A stretch of DNA of 64,000 nucleotides from Methylovorus glucosotrophus (lineage in GTDB: Bacteria; Pseudomonadota; Gammaproteobacteria; Burkholderiales; Methylophilaceae). The stretch lies in contig NZ_VMSE01000001.1 of the NCBI RefSeq assembly GCF_009858335.1, forward strand, positions 1,674,001 to 1,738,000, read 5' to 3'. The notes under the pieces are model-generated. The model made no database searches. It saw nothing but the letters and a program-made list of their open reading frames with translations, and was not told the origin of the DNA. The position numbers were made by a program, and so were the translations under genes. Positions 30,435-40,944 of this stretch are shown one piece after another (within the stretch, counting starts at the first letter, position 1; each line of letters begins with the position of its first letter).

Positions 30435-33400
30435 ATGTTGGAAAAACTGATTACCTTCTCCCTCCAGCAGCGCGTGTTTGTGCTGCTGGGCACCCTGGCC
30501 GTGATTATTTCGGGCTATTTTGCCGTTCAAAACCTGCCGATTGAGGCCTTCCCCGACGTAGAAGATGTGCACGTAGGCATCGTCACCCAGGCTGCCGGGC
30601 TGGCCCCGGAAGAAGTCGAGCGCGTGGTCACGCTGCCGATTGAGCATGAAATGAGCGGCGTGCCTCACCTGATACAGATGCGCTCGGTATCCATTACCGG
30701 CCTGTCTGTAGTTACCCTGACCTTTTCCGAGCATACCGATGACTATTTCGCCCGTCAGCAAGTGCTGGAGCGCCTGCAGGGCGTTGGCTTGCCCGCGGCT
30801 TACCAGCCGACCCTCGCGCCGCTGACCACCGCGGTGGGCGAAATCTACCGCTATCTGGTCGAAGCGCCCAAGGACATGCCGCAACGGGAAATCCGGGCGA
30901 TTCAGGATTGGCAGATCATCCCCATGCTGCGCACCGTGCCCGGCGTGGCTGACATCACCAGCTTTGGTGGTGCGGTCAAGGAATACCAGGTCAGGCTTGA
31001 TCCTTATCTGCTGAAGAGGTTTGATATCAGCATTGACCAGGTCAACCAGGCTCTGGGCAACAACAGCAGCAACGTCGGCGGTGGCCTCATGCACCGCGGC
31101 GACGAAGCGCTGGTAGTGCGCGGCATCGGCCTGTTCAAGAGCATTGATGATATTGGCCAGACCGTGATCACCTCGCGCGATGGCCGGCCGATTGTCGTCA
31201 GCGATGTGGGGCAGGCCGTGATTGGCGACAAGACCCGCTCCGGCATTGTGTCCTATAACGATCGCGATGACGTGATTGAGGGCATTGTGCTCATGAACAA
31301 GGGCCAGAACCCGGCCAAGGTGATTGAAGCGCTGCGCGAAAAAGCCAAGGAGGTGAATGCCAAGCTGCCACCTGGCGTGCGCATTGCCCCCTTCTACGAC
31401 CGCACCAGCCTGATCGATCATACGGTGCATACCGTCACGGAAAACCTCATCGTCGGTGCCCTGCTGGTAGTAGCGATCCTCATCGTCTTCCTGCGCAACT
31501 GGCGTGCGGCGCTGATTGTCGCCAGCGTGATTCCGCTGTCGCTGTTGTTCGCCTTCATCATCATGGATATTCGCGGCGTATCAGCCAACCTGATTTCGCT
31601 GGGCGCGGTGGACTTCGGCATCATCATCGATAGTGCCGTGGTGCTGGTTGAAGCGCTGATGGTGCGGCTGGCGGTGACCGAGCTGGACAAATTCCCGCAG
31701 CAGGCCAGTTATGGCTGGCGCATCCATACGCTGAAGCAGACCGCCATTGAGATGGGCCGCCCTATCCTGTTTTCCAAGCTCATCATCATTCTGGCGTTCC
31801 TGCCTATCTTCACCTTCCAGCGCGTGGAGGGCAAAATCTTCTCGCCCATGGCGTTTACCCTGAGTTTTGCCTTGCTGGGTGCCATTTTGCTGACGCTGAC
31901 GCTGGTACCGGCCCTGCTCTCTTACACCATGCGCCGGGAAGATATGGCCGAGAGCCACAGCCCATGGCTGGAAAAGGTGCAGCAGGCCTATCGCAACTTC
32001 CTGGTACGCATGGGCACCATGCGCAAGCGCGTGGTGATTGTTTCGGTTGCCCTGCTCGCCATCTCGGTGCTGCTGGCACCGCGGCTGGGGTCCGAGTTTC
32101 TGCCACGGCTGGATGAAGGCAATATCTGGCTCACCATCAGCCTGCCGCCTTCCACCAGTCTGGAAAAAACCAAGGAAGTGGAACGCCATGTGCGCAAGAT
32201 ATTGCTGGGCTATCAGGAAGTGCGTCTGGTAGTGAGCCATGTGGGTCGCCCGGACGATGGCACCGACCCCAAGGGCCCGAACAATATCGAGATCCTGGCT
32301 GACCTGAAACCTAAGGACACCTGGAAGTTTTCCAGCAAGGAAGCCTTGATCAAGGACATGTCGGCCAAGATACATACCATCCCCGGCATACCAACCAACT
32401 TCTCGCAAGTAATTCAGGACAGCGTGGAAGAAGCGCTCTCTGGCGTGAAAGGGGAAATTTCGGTCAAGATTTTCGGGCCCGACCTCGGGATTCTGGAAGC
32501 CAAGGCTGACCAGGTGGTGGATGTACTGAATGGCATCCGAGGTGCAACCGATGTGGCTGCCATCCGCATTTCAGGCAACTCGGAGCTGGATATTCAGCTG
32601 GACCGCGCCCGCATGGCACGCTATGGCCTGCAAGTGGGCGACGTTAACAGCACCGTGCAAACGGCGCTGGCAGGCAATGCCGCCAATACTTTTTACGATG
32701 GCGATCGCCGCTTTGATGTCACCTTGCGTCTGAATGAGGAATATCGCGATGCGGTGGATGACATTGCCGAGCTGCCGATTGCCCTGCCCAACAATGCAGG
32801 CAGCATTCCCCTGAGCGAGATTGCCGATATTCAGGTGAAACAAGGCGCATCGCGCGTGGGCCGTGAAGGGGTATCGCGTATTGTGGCGATCAAGGCCAAC
32901 CTGATTGACCGCGACCAAGGCAGCTTTGTGGAAGAAGCCATGGCCAAGGTGAAAGCGCAAGTGGCATTGCCCCCTGGCTACAATATCACCTGGGGCGGCC
33001 AGTTCGAGAACCAGCAACGCGCCATGCAGCGGCTGGAAGTGATTGTGCCTCTATCACTGATGCTGATCTTTGTGCTGCTGTTTACCGCCTTCAAATCGGT
33101 ACGCAATGCGCTGCTGGTGCTGATGATGATTCCATTCACCCTCATTGGCGGCCTGGGTGGCTTGTGGCTGGCGGGCTTGCATCTGTCGGTATCCGCCGCG
33201 GTGGGCTTTATCGCCCTCGCCGGCATCTCGGTGCAAAACGGCGTGATCATGGTGGAGCAGATCAAGCGCATGATACTGGATGGTGTAAGCGTGAAGGATG
33301 CCGTGCTGGATGGCGCCGTGGCTCGCTTGCGGCCCATCCTGATGACGGCGCTGATGGCAGGCCTGGGCCTGCTGCCTGCGGCGCTGTCGCACAGCATAGG

Positions 33401-33542
33401 CTCGGAAACACAGCGTCCATTTGCCGTGGTGATTGTGGGCGGTCTGGTGACAGCCACCTTCTTCACCCTGCTGTTACTGCCGTTGCTCTTCCCTACGTTC
33501 TCGGATGAAGCACGCAGCAAACCTTGGCGCAAGGAGCAATAA
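30435..33542 (+). CDS. czcA: CzcA-type heavy-metal efflux RND transporter
   Basis: A 1035-residue HME-RND proton/cation antiporter. Helix 4 carries DFGIIIDSAVVLVEALMVR with the two Asp and one Glu needed for proton transfer. Twelve membrane helices and two large periplasmic loops follow the RND plan; the second RND motif is near GPNNIEILADLKP. The substituted Ser in the usual IIIDGAVV motif is a small departure. Expected substrates are Co, Zn, Cd or Ni; the sequence alone does not decide. The operon closes with a strong terminator. Confidence 0.93.
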   Translation: MLEKLITFSLQQRVFVLLGTLAVIISGYFAVQNLPIEAFPDVEDVHVGIVTQAAGLAPEEVERVVTLPIEHEMSGVPHLIQMRSVSITGLSVVTLTFSEHTDDYFARQQVLERLQGVGLPAAYQPTLAPLTTAVGEIYRYLVEAPKDMPQREIRAIQDWQIIPMLRTVPGVADITSFGGAVKEYQVRLDPYLLKRFDISIDQVNQALGNNSSNVGGGLMHRGDEALVVRGIGLFKSIDDIGQTVITSRDGRPIVVSDVGQAVIGDKTRSGIVSYNDRDDVIEGIVLMNKGQNPAKVIEALREKAKEVNAKLPPGVRIAPFYDRTSLIDHTVHTVTENLIVGALLVVAILIVFLRNWRAALIVASVIPLSLLFAFIIMDIRGVSANLISLGAVDFGIIIDSAVVLVEALMVRLAVTELDKFPQQASYGWRIHTLKQTAIEMGRPILFSKLIIILAFLPIFTFQRVEGKIFSPMAFTLSFALLGAILLTLTLVPALLSYTMRREDMAESHSPWLEKVQQAYRNFLVRMGTMRKRVVIVSVALLAISVLLAPRLGSEFLPRLDEGNIWLTISLPPSTSLEKTKEVERHVRKILLGYQEVRLVVSHVGRPDDGTDPKGPNNIEILADLKPKDTWKFSSKEALIKDMSAKIHTIPGIPTNFSQVIQDSVEEALSGVKGEISVKIFGPDLGILEAKADQVVDVLNGIRGATDVAAIRISGNSELDIQLDRARMARYGLQVGDVNSTVQTALAGNAANTFYDGDRRFDVTLRLNEEYRDAVDDIAELPIALPNNAGSIPLSEIADIQVKQGASRVGREGVSRIVAIKANLIDRDQGSFVEEAMAKVKAQVALPPGYNITWGGQFENQQRAMQRLEVIVPLSLMLIFVLLFTAFKSVRNALLVLMMIPFTLIGGLGGLWLAGLHLSVSAAVGFIALAGISVQNGVIMVEQIKRMILDGVSVKDAVLDGAVARLRPILMTALMAGLGLLPAALSHSIGSETQRPFAVVIVGGLVTATFFTLLLLPLLFPTFSDEARSKPWRKEQ

Positions 33543-33580
33543 GCCCAGCTTTGCCAGTCAGTAGCTGGCAAAGCCAATAA

Positions 33581-33616
33581 AAAACGCCCGGACAGCAATG
33601 CCCGGGCGTTTTTATT
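33581..33616. terminator. Terminator between czcA and ispF
   Basis: AAAAACGCCCGG pairs with CCGGGCGTTTTT, flanked by T-rich DNA on both strands, so it serves the convergent czc and ispDF transcripts. A second stem, GCTTTGCCAG with CTGGCAAAGC, lies just before it at about 33549-33575. Confidence 0.92.
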
Positions 33617-33648
33617 GTGCGATCACAATATCGCGGATGGCGCGAATA

Positions 33649-34131
33649 CTAGATCTGGAAGCGTTGCAGCAGACAGACAGCTTCTGCCGCAATCCCCTCT
33701 TCACGGCCGACAAAGCCCAGCTTCTCGGTAGTCGTAGCCTTTACGTTGATCGCATCGCGCAGCAAGTTACAGTCCTCGGCAATGTTGGCGCACATCTGGT
33801 CGATATGGGCAGACAGGCGCGGCGCCTGCGCCATGACGGTGGCATCGATATTCACAATGGCGTAGTGCTTGGCGCGTATGAGCTTGACCACGTGGCGCAA
33901 CAGTTCGCGCGAATCAATGCCCTTGTAGCGCACATCGGTATCCGGGAAATGCTTGCCTATATCGCCCAGCGCCGCCGCGCCCAGCATGGCATCGCAAATG
34001 GCATGCAGCAGCACATCGGCATCCGAATGCCCGAGCAGGCCTTTGCTGTGCGGGATATCCACGCCGCCGATAATGCAGCGGCGCCCTTCAATCAGTTGAT
34101 GTACATCAAAGCCATGGCCTATACGTATCAT
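33649..34131 (-). CDS. ispF: 2-C-methyl-D-erythritol 2,4-cyclodiphosphate synthase
   Basis: A 160-residue MEP-pathway enzyme that cyclises CDP-methylerythritol phosphate to MEcPP, releasing CMP. The zinc ligands are D8 and H10 in GHGFDVHQL and H42 in [12 protein letters not shown]. The C-terminal [19 protein letters not shown] loop is typical. Its ATG overlaps the ispD stop (ATGA), showing coupling. Confidence 0.97.
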   Translation of the reverse strand: MIRIGHGFDVHQLIEGRRCIIGGVDIPHSKGLLGHSDADVLLHAICDAMLGAAALGDIGKHFPDTDVRYKGIDSRELLRHVVKLIRAKHYAIVNIDATVMAQAPRLSAHIDQMCANIAEDCNLLRDAINVKATTTEKLGFVGREEGIAAEAVCLLQRFQI

Positions 34132-34847
34132 GCTTGTTCTCCTTGGGTCTGGTCAGCCCGCAGAATGGCTTCGGCCAGCCAGAGATCCTGCGGATAGGTG
34201 ATTTTAAGATTGCGCAGCTCGCCTTGCACCAGCAGTGGTTTCAGGCCCAGCGCCTCAACGGCTTGTGCTTCATCGGTTGGAATATAGTCAGGCAGCTGTC
34301 GGGTGTGCTCCAGCGCCCGCTTCAACAAGCCATGCGGAAACATTTGCGGAGTCTGCGCCTGCCACAGCATATCGCGCGACTCAGTACGCTGCACTCTCTG
34401 TGCCCGGTCAGCGCGCTTCAGTGTATCCGCCAGTGGAATCGCCAGTATTCCCCCTACGCTATCCTGCTGCACGGCATCGATCAGGCGCTGCAACAAATGA
34501 GGTGTCAGCATGGGGCGGGCAGCATCATGCACCAGCACCCAGTCATGCTCATCCACCAGGCTCTGCATGGCGCTCAACCCATTCAGCACGGAATCCGAGC
34601 GCGTATCACCGCCCTGGTAATGCACATGCAAACGCTCAGACCTTGGCAAATCGGGCTGCGTGACCCAGATGTCATCGTCTGGATTCAGCACCACATGCAC
34701 GCTGCTGATACAGGGACTGGCGAGAAAAAGATTCACGGTACGCAGCACCACGGCTTGGCCGAGCAAGGGCAGATACTGCTTGGGGAGAGAGGCTTGCATG
34801 CGGCTACCAGAGCCACTTGCCGGGATCAGGACATGACTTTTTTGCAT
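34128..34847 (-). CDS. ispD: 2-C-methyl-D-erythritol 4-phosphate cytidylyltransferase
   Basis: A 239-residue nucleotidyltransferase making CDP-methylerythritol. The CTP loop is [20 protein letters not shown], followed by [13 protein letters not shown] and the later [12 protein letters not shown]. First gene of the ispDF pair in isoprenoid precursor synthesis. Confidence 0.96.
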   Translation of the reverse strand: MQKSHVLIPASGSGSRMQASLPKQYLPLLGQAVVLRTVNLFLASPCISSVHVVLNPDDDIWVTQPDLPRSERLHVHYQGGDTRSDSVLNGLSAMQSLVDEHDWVLVHDAARPMLTPHLLQRLIDAVQQDSVGGILAIPLADTLKRADRAQRVQRTESRDMLWQAQTPQMFPHGLLKRALEHTRQLPDYIPTDEAQAVEALGLKPLLVQGELRNLKITYPQDLWLAEAILRADQTQGEQA

Positions 34848-34910
34848 GCCCAGATTCTAGCATGCCGACCTGGCGGAAACAGACGAAGGCAGAAACAGGA
34901 GAACATGGTT

Positions 34911-34936
34911 GGCTGACAGCAAGATCGCTGTCAGCC
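34911..34936 (-). terminator. Hairpin after the fds operon
   Basis: GGCTGACAGC and GCTGTCAGCC form a perfect 10-bp stem with a 6-nt loop, 32 bp past fdsD. No T-tract follows on either strand, so it may stabilise the mRNA end or act with Rho rather than terminate alone. Confidence 0.45.
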
Positions 34937-34968
34937 GGGCGCCGCATTTCAAACCGCAGGAAAGCAGG

Positions 34969-35193
34969 CTAAACCAGTTGTCCCACATGCTGGCGGACAG
35001 CATCGGTGACGATCGCATCCAGCCCCTGGCCTTGCTGCTCATTCACATGGCTGACCAGTTGCTGGCGCATGTTGTGCGCCCAGAAGCGTTTGATATGGCT
35101 GACGATTTCATTTTTTGCCAGCTCGCGATCAGGGTATGCAGAAAAAAACGTGCCAATCTGGTTTGCCATGGTAATCAGATGCTCAATATTCAT
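34969..35193 (-). CDS. fdsD: NAD-dependent formate dehydrogenase delta subunit
   Basis: A 74-residue FdsD-family protein: LITMANQIGTFFSAYPDRE is the family mark, followed by IVSHIKRFWAHNMRQQL. FdsD is needed for stable, active formate dehydrogenase. Its ATG overlaps the stop of the fdhD-like gene by 4 bp. Last gene of the operon. Confidence 0.93.
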   Translation of the reverse strand: MNIEHLITMANQIGTFFSAYPDRELAKNEIVSHIKRFWAHNMRQQLVSHVNEQQGQGLDAIVTDAVRQHVGQLV

Positions 35194-36050
35194 GTCGACT
35201 CTTCAAAATCCCCGTAAATAATCTTTTCTGCGCCTGCATACACCACATGCTGGTGACTGCGGGTAAACCCGACCAGTGCAATCCCGCTGTTTTCTGCCAC
35301 GCGAATCGCGAGGCCAGTAGGTGCCGAAATCGCCACCAGCATGGGGATCCCGGCTGTCACGGTTTTTTGCACCATTTCATAACTTGCCCGGCTGGTCGTC
35401 AGCACAAAGCCGAGCCTGTCATCCCCGGCGCGCGCAATCGCGCCTATCAGCTTATCAAGCGCGTTGTGCCGGCCCACGTCTTCGCGCACCATGCGTATCT
35501 CGCCTTCCGGACTTACCCAGGCACTGGCATGGGTAGCGCCCGTCAGCGCTTGCAGGGGTTGGCTTTTCTGTATGCTTTCCTGCGCCCGCAATATCGCTCG
35601 GTAATCAAACTTCAGGTCCGATGCCACCACTTTTTCGGGGATGCGCAAGGCCTGCTCCAGACTCTCGGCACCGCACAAGCCGCAGCCGGTACGCCCGGCC
35701 ATGCTGCGACGTCGCTCCTTGAGATTGGCAAAGCACTCGCTGGCAATCTCCATGCGCAGTTCAACGCCTTTTTCCTGCGGCACGATATCCAGCCCGTAAA
35801 GATCACTGGGCTCACGCAAAATGCCTTCGCACAGCGAAAAACCGAGGGCAAAATCGGCCAGATCATCCGGCGTTGCCAGCATCACCGCATGCGAAATATC
35901 GTTATAAATCATGGCGACCGGCATTTCTTCCGCCACACGATCCTGCAAGGCGGTTACGCCATTTCCTTCCCCATCAGCACGCCACTTTCTGACGGGATAG
36001 AGACCGGTAATATCCAACCCGGTCTCGGCATTCACTAATTTCTCAGTCAC
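35190..36050 (-). CDS. fdsC: FdhD/FdsC sulfur carrier for formate dehydrogenase
   Basis: A 286-residue FdhD-family protein that binds the bis-MGD cofactor and delivers sulfur to it before insertion into FdsA. The conserved Cys pair is in GRTGCGLCGAESLEQAL; the family segments NDISHAVMLATPDDLADFALG and REDVGRHNALDKLIG are clear. It lies 6 bp after fdsA. The fdsGBACD position makes FdsC the natural name. Confidence 0.93.
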   Translation of the reverse strand: MTEKLVNAETGLDITGLYPVRKWRADGEGNGVTALQDRVAEEMPVAMIYNDISHAVMLATPDDLADFALGFSLCEGILREPSDLYGLDIVPQEKGVELRMEIASECFANLKERRRSMAGRTGCGLCGAESLEQALRIPEKVVASDLKFDYRAILRAQESIQKSQPLQALTGATHASAWVSPEGEIRMVREDVGRHNALDKLIGAIARAGDDRLGFVLTTSRASYEMVQKTVTAGIPMLVAISAPTGLAIRVAENSGIALVGFTRSHQHVVYAGAEKIIYGDFEEST

Positions 36051-36056
36051 ACATCT

Positions 36057-38903
36057 CTACTCAATCCGCGCCTCTTTAGCTGTGTTTTGCGCAAAAGCAA
36101 TCTGCTCTTCACTGAACTGCCGATAGCTGCGCTGCCAGTCGGAAAGCTGTGAAACACGGGTGACCTGCACTGCCGTTACCTTGAACTCGGGACAATTGGT
36201 CGCCCAGTCGGAGTTATCGGTGGTGATAACGTTGGCGCCGGATTCCGGATGATGGAAGGTGGTGTAAATAACGCCAGGCTGTACACGCTCGGTAATCTTG
36301 GCGCGTAGCACCGTTTCACCGGCACGGCTGGCAATTCCCACCCAGTCACCTTCGCTGATTCCGCGATCTTCAGCATCATGCGGATGAATCTCGACCATAT
36401 CCTCAGGATGCCAGGCCACATTATCGGTACGTCGTGTCTGCGCGCCTACATTATATTGCGAAAGGATACGGCCCGTGGTCAGGATCAATGGATACTTGGC
36501 GTTGACCTTTTCGGTAGTCGGCACGTATTGGGTAATAAAGAACTTGCCCTTGCCGCGCACGAATTCGTCAATGTGCATGGTCGGCGTGCCATTCGGGAAT
36601 TCATCCGTGCAAGGCCATTGCACGCTGCCCAGCTCGTCCAGTTTCTTGAAGCTGACGCCTGCGAACGTGGGCGTGAGCGCAGCAATTTCATCCAGAATGT
36701 CCGAGGCATGCTTGTAATGCATGGGGTAGCCCAGCGCCGTGGACAGCTTGGCGGTGATTTCCCAATCCTCATAGCCATTCTTAGGCGTCATAACGCGACG
36801 GACTGGCGAAATACGACGCTCGGCATTGGTAAAGGTACCGGTCTTCTCCAGGAAAGAAGCACCTGGCAGGAACACATGGGCGTACATCGCGGTTTCGTTC
36901 AGGAACAGATCCTGCACGATCACGCACTCCATGGATTCCAGCGCGTGGGTGACGTGTTGGGTATCCGGGTCAGACTGGGCGATATCCTCGCCATTGCAAT
37001 ACAGCGCCTTGAAGCTGCCTTCAATCGCCTGGTCCAGCATATTGGGAATGCGCAAGCCAGGGTCAGCCGACAACGGACGACCCCAGGCGGATTCGAACAA
37101 GGCACGGGTAGCATCGTCCGACACATGGCGATAGCCTGTGAACTCATGCGGCATAGAGCCCATGTCGCAGGAACCCTGCACATTGTTCTGGCCGCGCAAG
37201 GGGTTAACGCCCACGCCTTCACGCCCGATATTCCCGGTAGCCATGGCCAGGTTGGCAATGCCCATCACCATGGTGGAGCCCTGACTATGCTCGGTCACGC
37301 CCAAACCATAATAGATGGCCGCATTGCCGCCAGTGGCAAACAAGCGTGCCGCCGCGCGTAAATCAGCAGCCTGGATGCCCAGTTCGCTTTCCAGCGCTTC
37401 TGGCGAATTTTCTGGCTTGGCGACAAAGTCGCGCCACATTACAAAGGAATCCCACTCGCAGCGGGCCTTTACGAATTCTTCGTCAACCAGGCCTTCCGTC
37501 ACGACCACATGCGCCATGGCGGAAATCAGCGCCACATTGGTACCTGGGCGCAGCTTGAGGTGGTAATCCGCCTTCACATGGGGTGACGACACCAGGTCGA
37601 TCGCCCTTGGATCGGCCACAATCAGCTTGGCACCCTCACGCAGGCGGCGCTTCATTTGCGAACCGAATACCGGGTGACCATCCGTAGGATTGGCACCAAT
37701 TACCATGATGACGTCTGACTTCATCACCGAGTCAAAGGTCTGGGTGCCCGCAGACTCACCCAGGGTTTGCTTGAGGCCATAACCGGTGGGTGAATGGCAC
37801 ACGCGGGCGCAGGTATCGACGTTATTGCTACCGAACACGGCACGCACCAGCTTTTGCACGACATAGACTTCTTCATTGGTGCAACGCGAAGAGGTAATCG
37901 CACCGACCGACTCTTTGCCATACTTGACCTGAATGCGCTGAATCTCACTGGCGGCATAGGAAATTGCCTCGTCCCAGGACACTTCCGTCCACGGATCGGT
38001 AATGCTCTTGCGGATCATGGGTTTTGTAATGCGATCCTTGTGTGTGGCGTAGCCCCAGGCGAAGCGCCCTTTCACACAGGAGTGTCCATGATTGGCGCCA
38101 CCATCCTTGTTCGGCACCATGCGAATCAGCTCTTCGCCTTTCATTTCGGCATTAAACGAGCAGCCAACGCCGCAGTAGGCACAGGTGGTCGTCACGCTAT
38201 GCTCGGGCTGACCATGCTGTATCACCGACTTTTCCATCAGGGTAGCGGTCGGGCAGGCCTGCACGCAGGCACCACAGGACACACATTCGGATTCCAGAAA
38301 ATTGTTCACGCCGGAAGCGACTTTGGATTCAAAGCCACGGCCTTGAATGGTCAACGCAAAGGTGCCCTGGGTTTCTTCGCAAGCGCGCACACAACGTGAG
38401 CAGACGATGCACTTGGAAGGATCAAACGTGAAATACGGATTGGAGGTGTCTTTTTCGGCACGCAGGTGGTTTTCACCTTCGTAGCCATAGCGCACTTCGC
38501 GCAGGCCCACGGCGCCCGCCATGTCCTGCAGTTCACAATCGCCATTGGCGGCACAGGTCAGGCAATCCAGCGGGTGGTCGGAGATGTAAAGCTCCATCAC
38601 ACCGCGGCGAATATCGGCCAGCTTGGGGCTTTGCGTGCGGACTTTCAGCCCGTTATCCACTGGCGTGGTGCACGAAGCAGGATAGCCGCGGCGGCCTTCG
38701 ATTTCCACCAGGCACAACCGGCAGGAGCCAAATGGGTCCAGACTGTCGGTCGCGCAGAGTTTGGGGACGCTCACGCCTGCGACCATGGCCGCATGCATGA
38801 TGGAGGTGCCAGCAGGTACCGTGACGTCGGTGCCATCAATATTGAGGGTCACTTGCTGATCGGAATGGCTGGCTGGGGTACCGTAATCTTTTTGGTGTTC
38901 CAT
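36057..38903 (-). CDS. fdsA: NAD-dependent formate dehydrogenase alpha (molybdenum) subunit
   Basis: A 948-residue catalytic subunit that oxidises formate to CO2. The order is an N-terminal [2Fe-2S] domain (CATDSLDPFGSCRLC), a His-Cys cluster (HPLDCLTC), two [4Fe-4S] sites (CIVCSRCVRACEE and CVSCGACVQACPTATL), another cluster (CAYCGVGC), then the bis-MGD domains. The Mo ligand Cys and active site lie in VDTCARVCHSPTGYGL. In this C1-type genome it yields NADH from the last oxidation step. AGGAG precedes the ATG. Confidence 0.97.
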   Translation of the reverse strand: MEHQKDYGTPASHSDQQVTLNIDGTDVTVPAGTSIMHAAMVAGVSVPKLCATDSLDPFGSCRLCLVEIEGRRGYPASCTTPVDNGLKVRTQSPKLADIRRGVMELYISDHPLDCLTCAANGDCELQDMAGAVGLREVRYGYEGENHLRAEKDTSNPYFTFDPSKCIVCSRCVRACEETQGTFALTIQGRGFESKVASGVNNFLESECVSCGACVQACPTATLMEKSVIQHGQPEHSVTTTCAYCGVGCSFNAEMKGEELIRMVPNKDGGANHGHSCVKGRFAWGYATHKDRITKPMIRKSITDPWTEVSWDEAISYAASEIQRIQVKYGKESVGAITSSRCTNEEVYVVQKLVRAVFGSNNVDTCARVCHSPTGYGLKQTLGESAGTQTFDSVMKSDVIMVIGANPTDGHPVFGSQMKRRLREGAKLIVADPRAIDLVSSPHVKADYHLKLRPGTNVALISAMAHVVVTEGLVDEEFVKARCEWDSFVMWRDFVAKPENSPEALESELGIQAADLRAAARLFATGGNAAIYYGLGVTEHSQGSTMVMGIANLAMATGNIGREGVGVNPLRGQNNVQGSCDMGSMPHEFTGYRHVSDDATRALFESAWGRPLSADPGLRIPNMLDQAIEGSFKALYCNGEDIAQSDPDTQHVTHALESMECVIVQDLFLNETAMYAHVFLPGASFLEKTGTFTNAERRISPVRRVMTPKNGYEDWEITAKLSTALGYPMHYKHASDILDEIAALTPTFAGVSFKKLDELGSVQWPCTDEFPNGTPTMHIDEFVRGKGKFFITQYVPTTEKVNAKYPLILTTGRILSQYNVGAQTRRTDNVAWHPEDMVEIHPHDAEDRGISEGDWVGIASRAGETVLRAKITERVQPGVIYTTFHHPESGANVITTDNSDWATNCPEFKVTAVQVTRVSQLSDWQRSYRQFSEEQIAFAQNTAKEARIE

Positions 38904-38923
38904 GGCTATCTCCTAAATACTGC

Positions 38924-40474
38924 TCAGGCCGCTTGTGCTTTTTTATTAAGGCCGAAATCTTCTGGAAAATGGTTGATCGCGCTCAACACCGGGTATGGCG
39001 TCATGCCGCCCAGTGCGCAGAGGGAACCATTCAGCATCGTGTCGCTGAGATCGCGCACCAGGGCAATGTTCTGCGCGTGGTCGCGGCCTTGCATGATCTT
39101 GTCCATCACTTCCACGCCACGGGTTGAACCGATGCGGCATGGCGTACATTTGCCGCAGGACTCAATGGCACAGAATTCAAAGGCATAGCGGGCCATTTTG
39201 GCCATGTCCACCGTGTCATCAAACGCCACAATGCCACCATGACCAAGCACCGCCCACAATTTGGAAAACTCTTCGTAATCCAGTGGCGTGTCAAACTGCG
39301 ACTCCGGCAGATAAGCACCCAGCGGGCCGCCAACCTGCACCGCCCGGATAGGACGCCCGGTGGCTGAACCACCGCCAAAGTCATACAGCAACTGACGCAA
39401 GGTGACGCCAAAGGCTTTTTCCACCAGGCCACCATGTTTGATATTGCCTGCCAGCTGAATAGGCAGCGTGCCGCGGGAACGGCCCATACCGTAGTCACGG
39501 TAAAAAGCGCCGCCTTTATCCAGAATAATCGGCACACTGGCAAAGGAAATCACGTTATTGACCACAGTCGGCTTGCCGAACAAGCCTTCGATCGCAGGCA
39601 ATGGCGGTTTGAAACGCACCAGGCCACGCTTGCCTTCCAGGCTCTCCAGCAGCGAGGTTTCTTCACCACAGACATACGCCCCGGCGGCGCGACGCACCTC
39701 AAGCTCAAAGGCATGGCCGCTGCCGAGAATATTCGGCCCCAGGTAATGCTTTTCACGGGCATGCTGAATGGCTTCATTGAGCACGGCCAGCGCATGCGGA
39801 TACTCGGAACGCAGGTAGATATAGCCCTGCGTAGCCCCTACTGCCAGCGCCGCAATCGTCATGCCTTCAATCAGGACAAACGGGTCACCTTCCATGATCA
39901 TGCGATCTGAATAGGTGCCGGAATCGCCTTCATCGGCATTGCAAACGATGTATTTCTGGTCGGCCTTGCAGTCGTGCACGGTTTTCCACTTGATACCCGT
40001 CGGGAAAGCCGCGCCACCGCGGCCGCGCAGGCCTGAGTCGGTCACCTGTTGCACAATCTCGGCAGGCTGCAGTGCCAGGGCGTTTTGCAAACCGCGATAG
40101 CCATCGTGCGCAAGATAATCGGTGAGGGATACGGGATCGGTAATGCCGACGCGGGCAAAGGTCAGTCTCTCTTGCTGCTTGAGCCAGGGCAGCTCATCGG
40201 TCACGCCCAGCTTCAGGGCATGGGCACCGCCATTGACAAAGTCCGCAGCAAACAGCGATGGCACATCGGCGACATCGACTGGACCATAGGCAATCCTGCC
40301 GGCAGGCGTTTCCACCTCTACCAGCGGCTCAAGCCAGAACATGCCGCGCGAACCATTACGTATGATTTCAACCGCCAGATTCTGGCGTGCTGCGTGCTCG
40401 GCAATCGCCTTGGCGACTTTTTCCGCTCCCAGTGACAAGGCACTGGAATCGCGGGGAACATAGATACGGGTCAT
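38924..40474 (-). CDS. fdsB: NAD-dependent formate dehydrogenase beta (flavin) subunit
   Basis: A 516-residue diaphorase subunit like NuoF. NADH site: LRGRGGAAFPTGIKW; FMN site: CNADEGDSGTYSDRMIMEGD; the [4Fe-4S] ligands are in ESCGKCTPCRIGSTRG. The N-terminal 110 residues form a thioredoxin-like domain. I use ATG 40474, which shares one base with the fdsG stop (TGATG), a coupling signal, instead of the GTG 3 bp earlier. Confidence 0.96.
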   Translation of the reverse strand: MTRIYVPRDSSALSLGAEKVAKAIAEHAARQNLAVEIIRNGSRGMFWLEPLVEVETPAGRIAYGPVDVADVPSLFAADFVNGGAHALKLGVTDELPWLKQQERLTFARVGITDPVSLTDYLAHDGYRGLQNALALQPAEIVQQVTDSGLRGRGGAAFPTGIKWKTVHDCKADQKYIVCNADEGDSGTYSDRMIMEGDPFVLIEGMTIAALAVGATQGYIYLRSEYPHALAVLNEAIQHAREKHYLGPNILGSGHAFELEVRRAAGAYVCGEETSLLESLEGKRGLVRFKPPLPAIEGLFGKPTVVNNVISFASVPIILDKGGAFYRDYGMGRSRGTLPIQLAGNIKHGGLVEKAFGVTLRQLLYDFGGGSATGRPIRAVQVGGPLGAYLPESQFDTPLDYEEFSKLWAVLGHGGIVAFDDTVDMAKMARYAFEFCAIESCGKCTPCRIGSTRGVEVMDKIMQGRDHAQNIALVRDLSDTMLNGSLCALGGMTPYPVLSAINHFPEDFGLNKKAQAA

Positions 40475-40944
40475 CACACCACTCCCTTCGCTTCGGCAAT
40501 AATCGCATCCAGCCGCTTGGGGCTGACGCGGCCATAGACTTCTTCATCCACGGTAATCGCCGGTGAGCAGGCGCAATTGCCCAGACAGTACACCGGCTCT
40601 AGCGTGATACTGCCGTCAGAGGTGGTCTGATGGTAATCAATGCCCAGCGATGCTTTCGCATGCGCTTCGAGTTCGGTGGAGCCCATGGACTGGCAGGATT
40701 CGGCGCGGCATATCTGGATGACATGGCGTCCGGGAGGATGCGTTCGGAAGTGGTGGTAAAAAGTGACGACGCCGTGAATTTCGGCCACAGAAAGATTAAG
40801 GGCTTTGGATATGCTGCCATAGCTCTCCTCCGGCACATATCCCACGTCGTCCTGTATGGCATGCAGCAAAGGCAACAACCCGCCAGGCAGTGCCTTGTGT
40901 GCAGTAATGTGCGCGTCTATACGCGCTGCTTGCTCAGGTAACAC
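40474..40944 (-). CDS. fdsG: NAD-dependent formate dehydrogenase gamma subunit
   Basis: A 156-residue NuoE-like subunit with one [2Fe-2S] cluster: ligands in [10 protein letters not shown] and [11 protein letters not shown]. It passes electrons between FdsA and FdsB. A GTG start at 40944 is chosen: GAGGAG lies 5 nt upstream, and the protein then begins [12 protein letters not shown], as in other FdsG. The longer open frame to 41040 adds a tail unlike the family. First gene of the operon. Confidence 0.95.
   Translation of the reverse strand: MLPEQAARIDAHITAHKALPGGLLPLLHAIQDDVGYVPEESYGSISKALNLSVAEIHGVVTFYHHFRTHPPGRHVIQICRAESCQSMGSTELEAHAKASLGIDYHQTTSDGSITLEPVYCLGNCACSPAITVDEEVYGRVSPKRLDAIIAEAKGVV

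Noticed and set aside
29781..31430. 549-codon minus-strand ORF opposite czcB/czcA
   Set aside because: Antisense open frame caused by GC-rich codon bias; His/Gln/Ala-rich with no motif.
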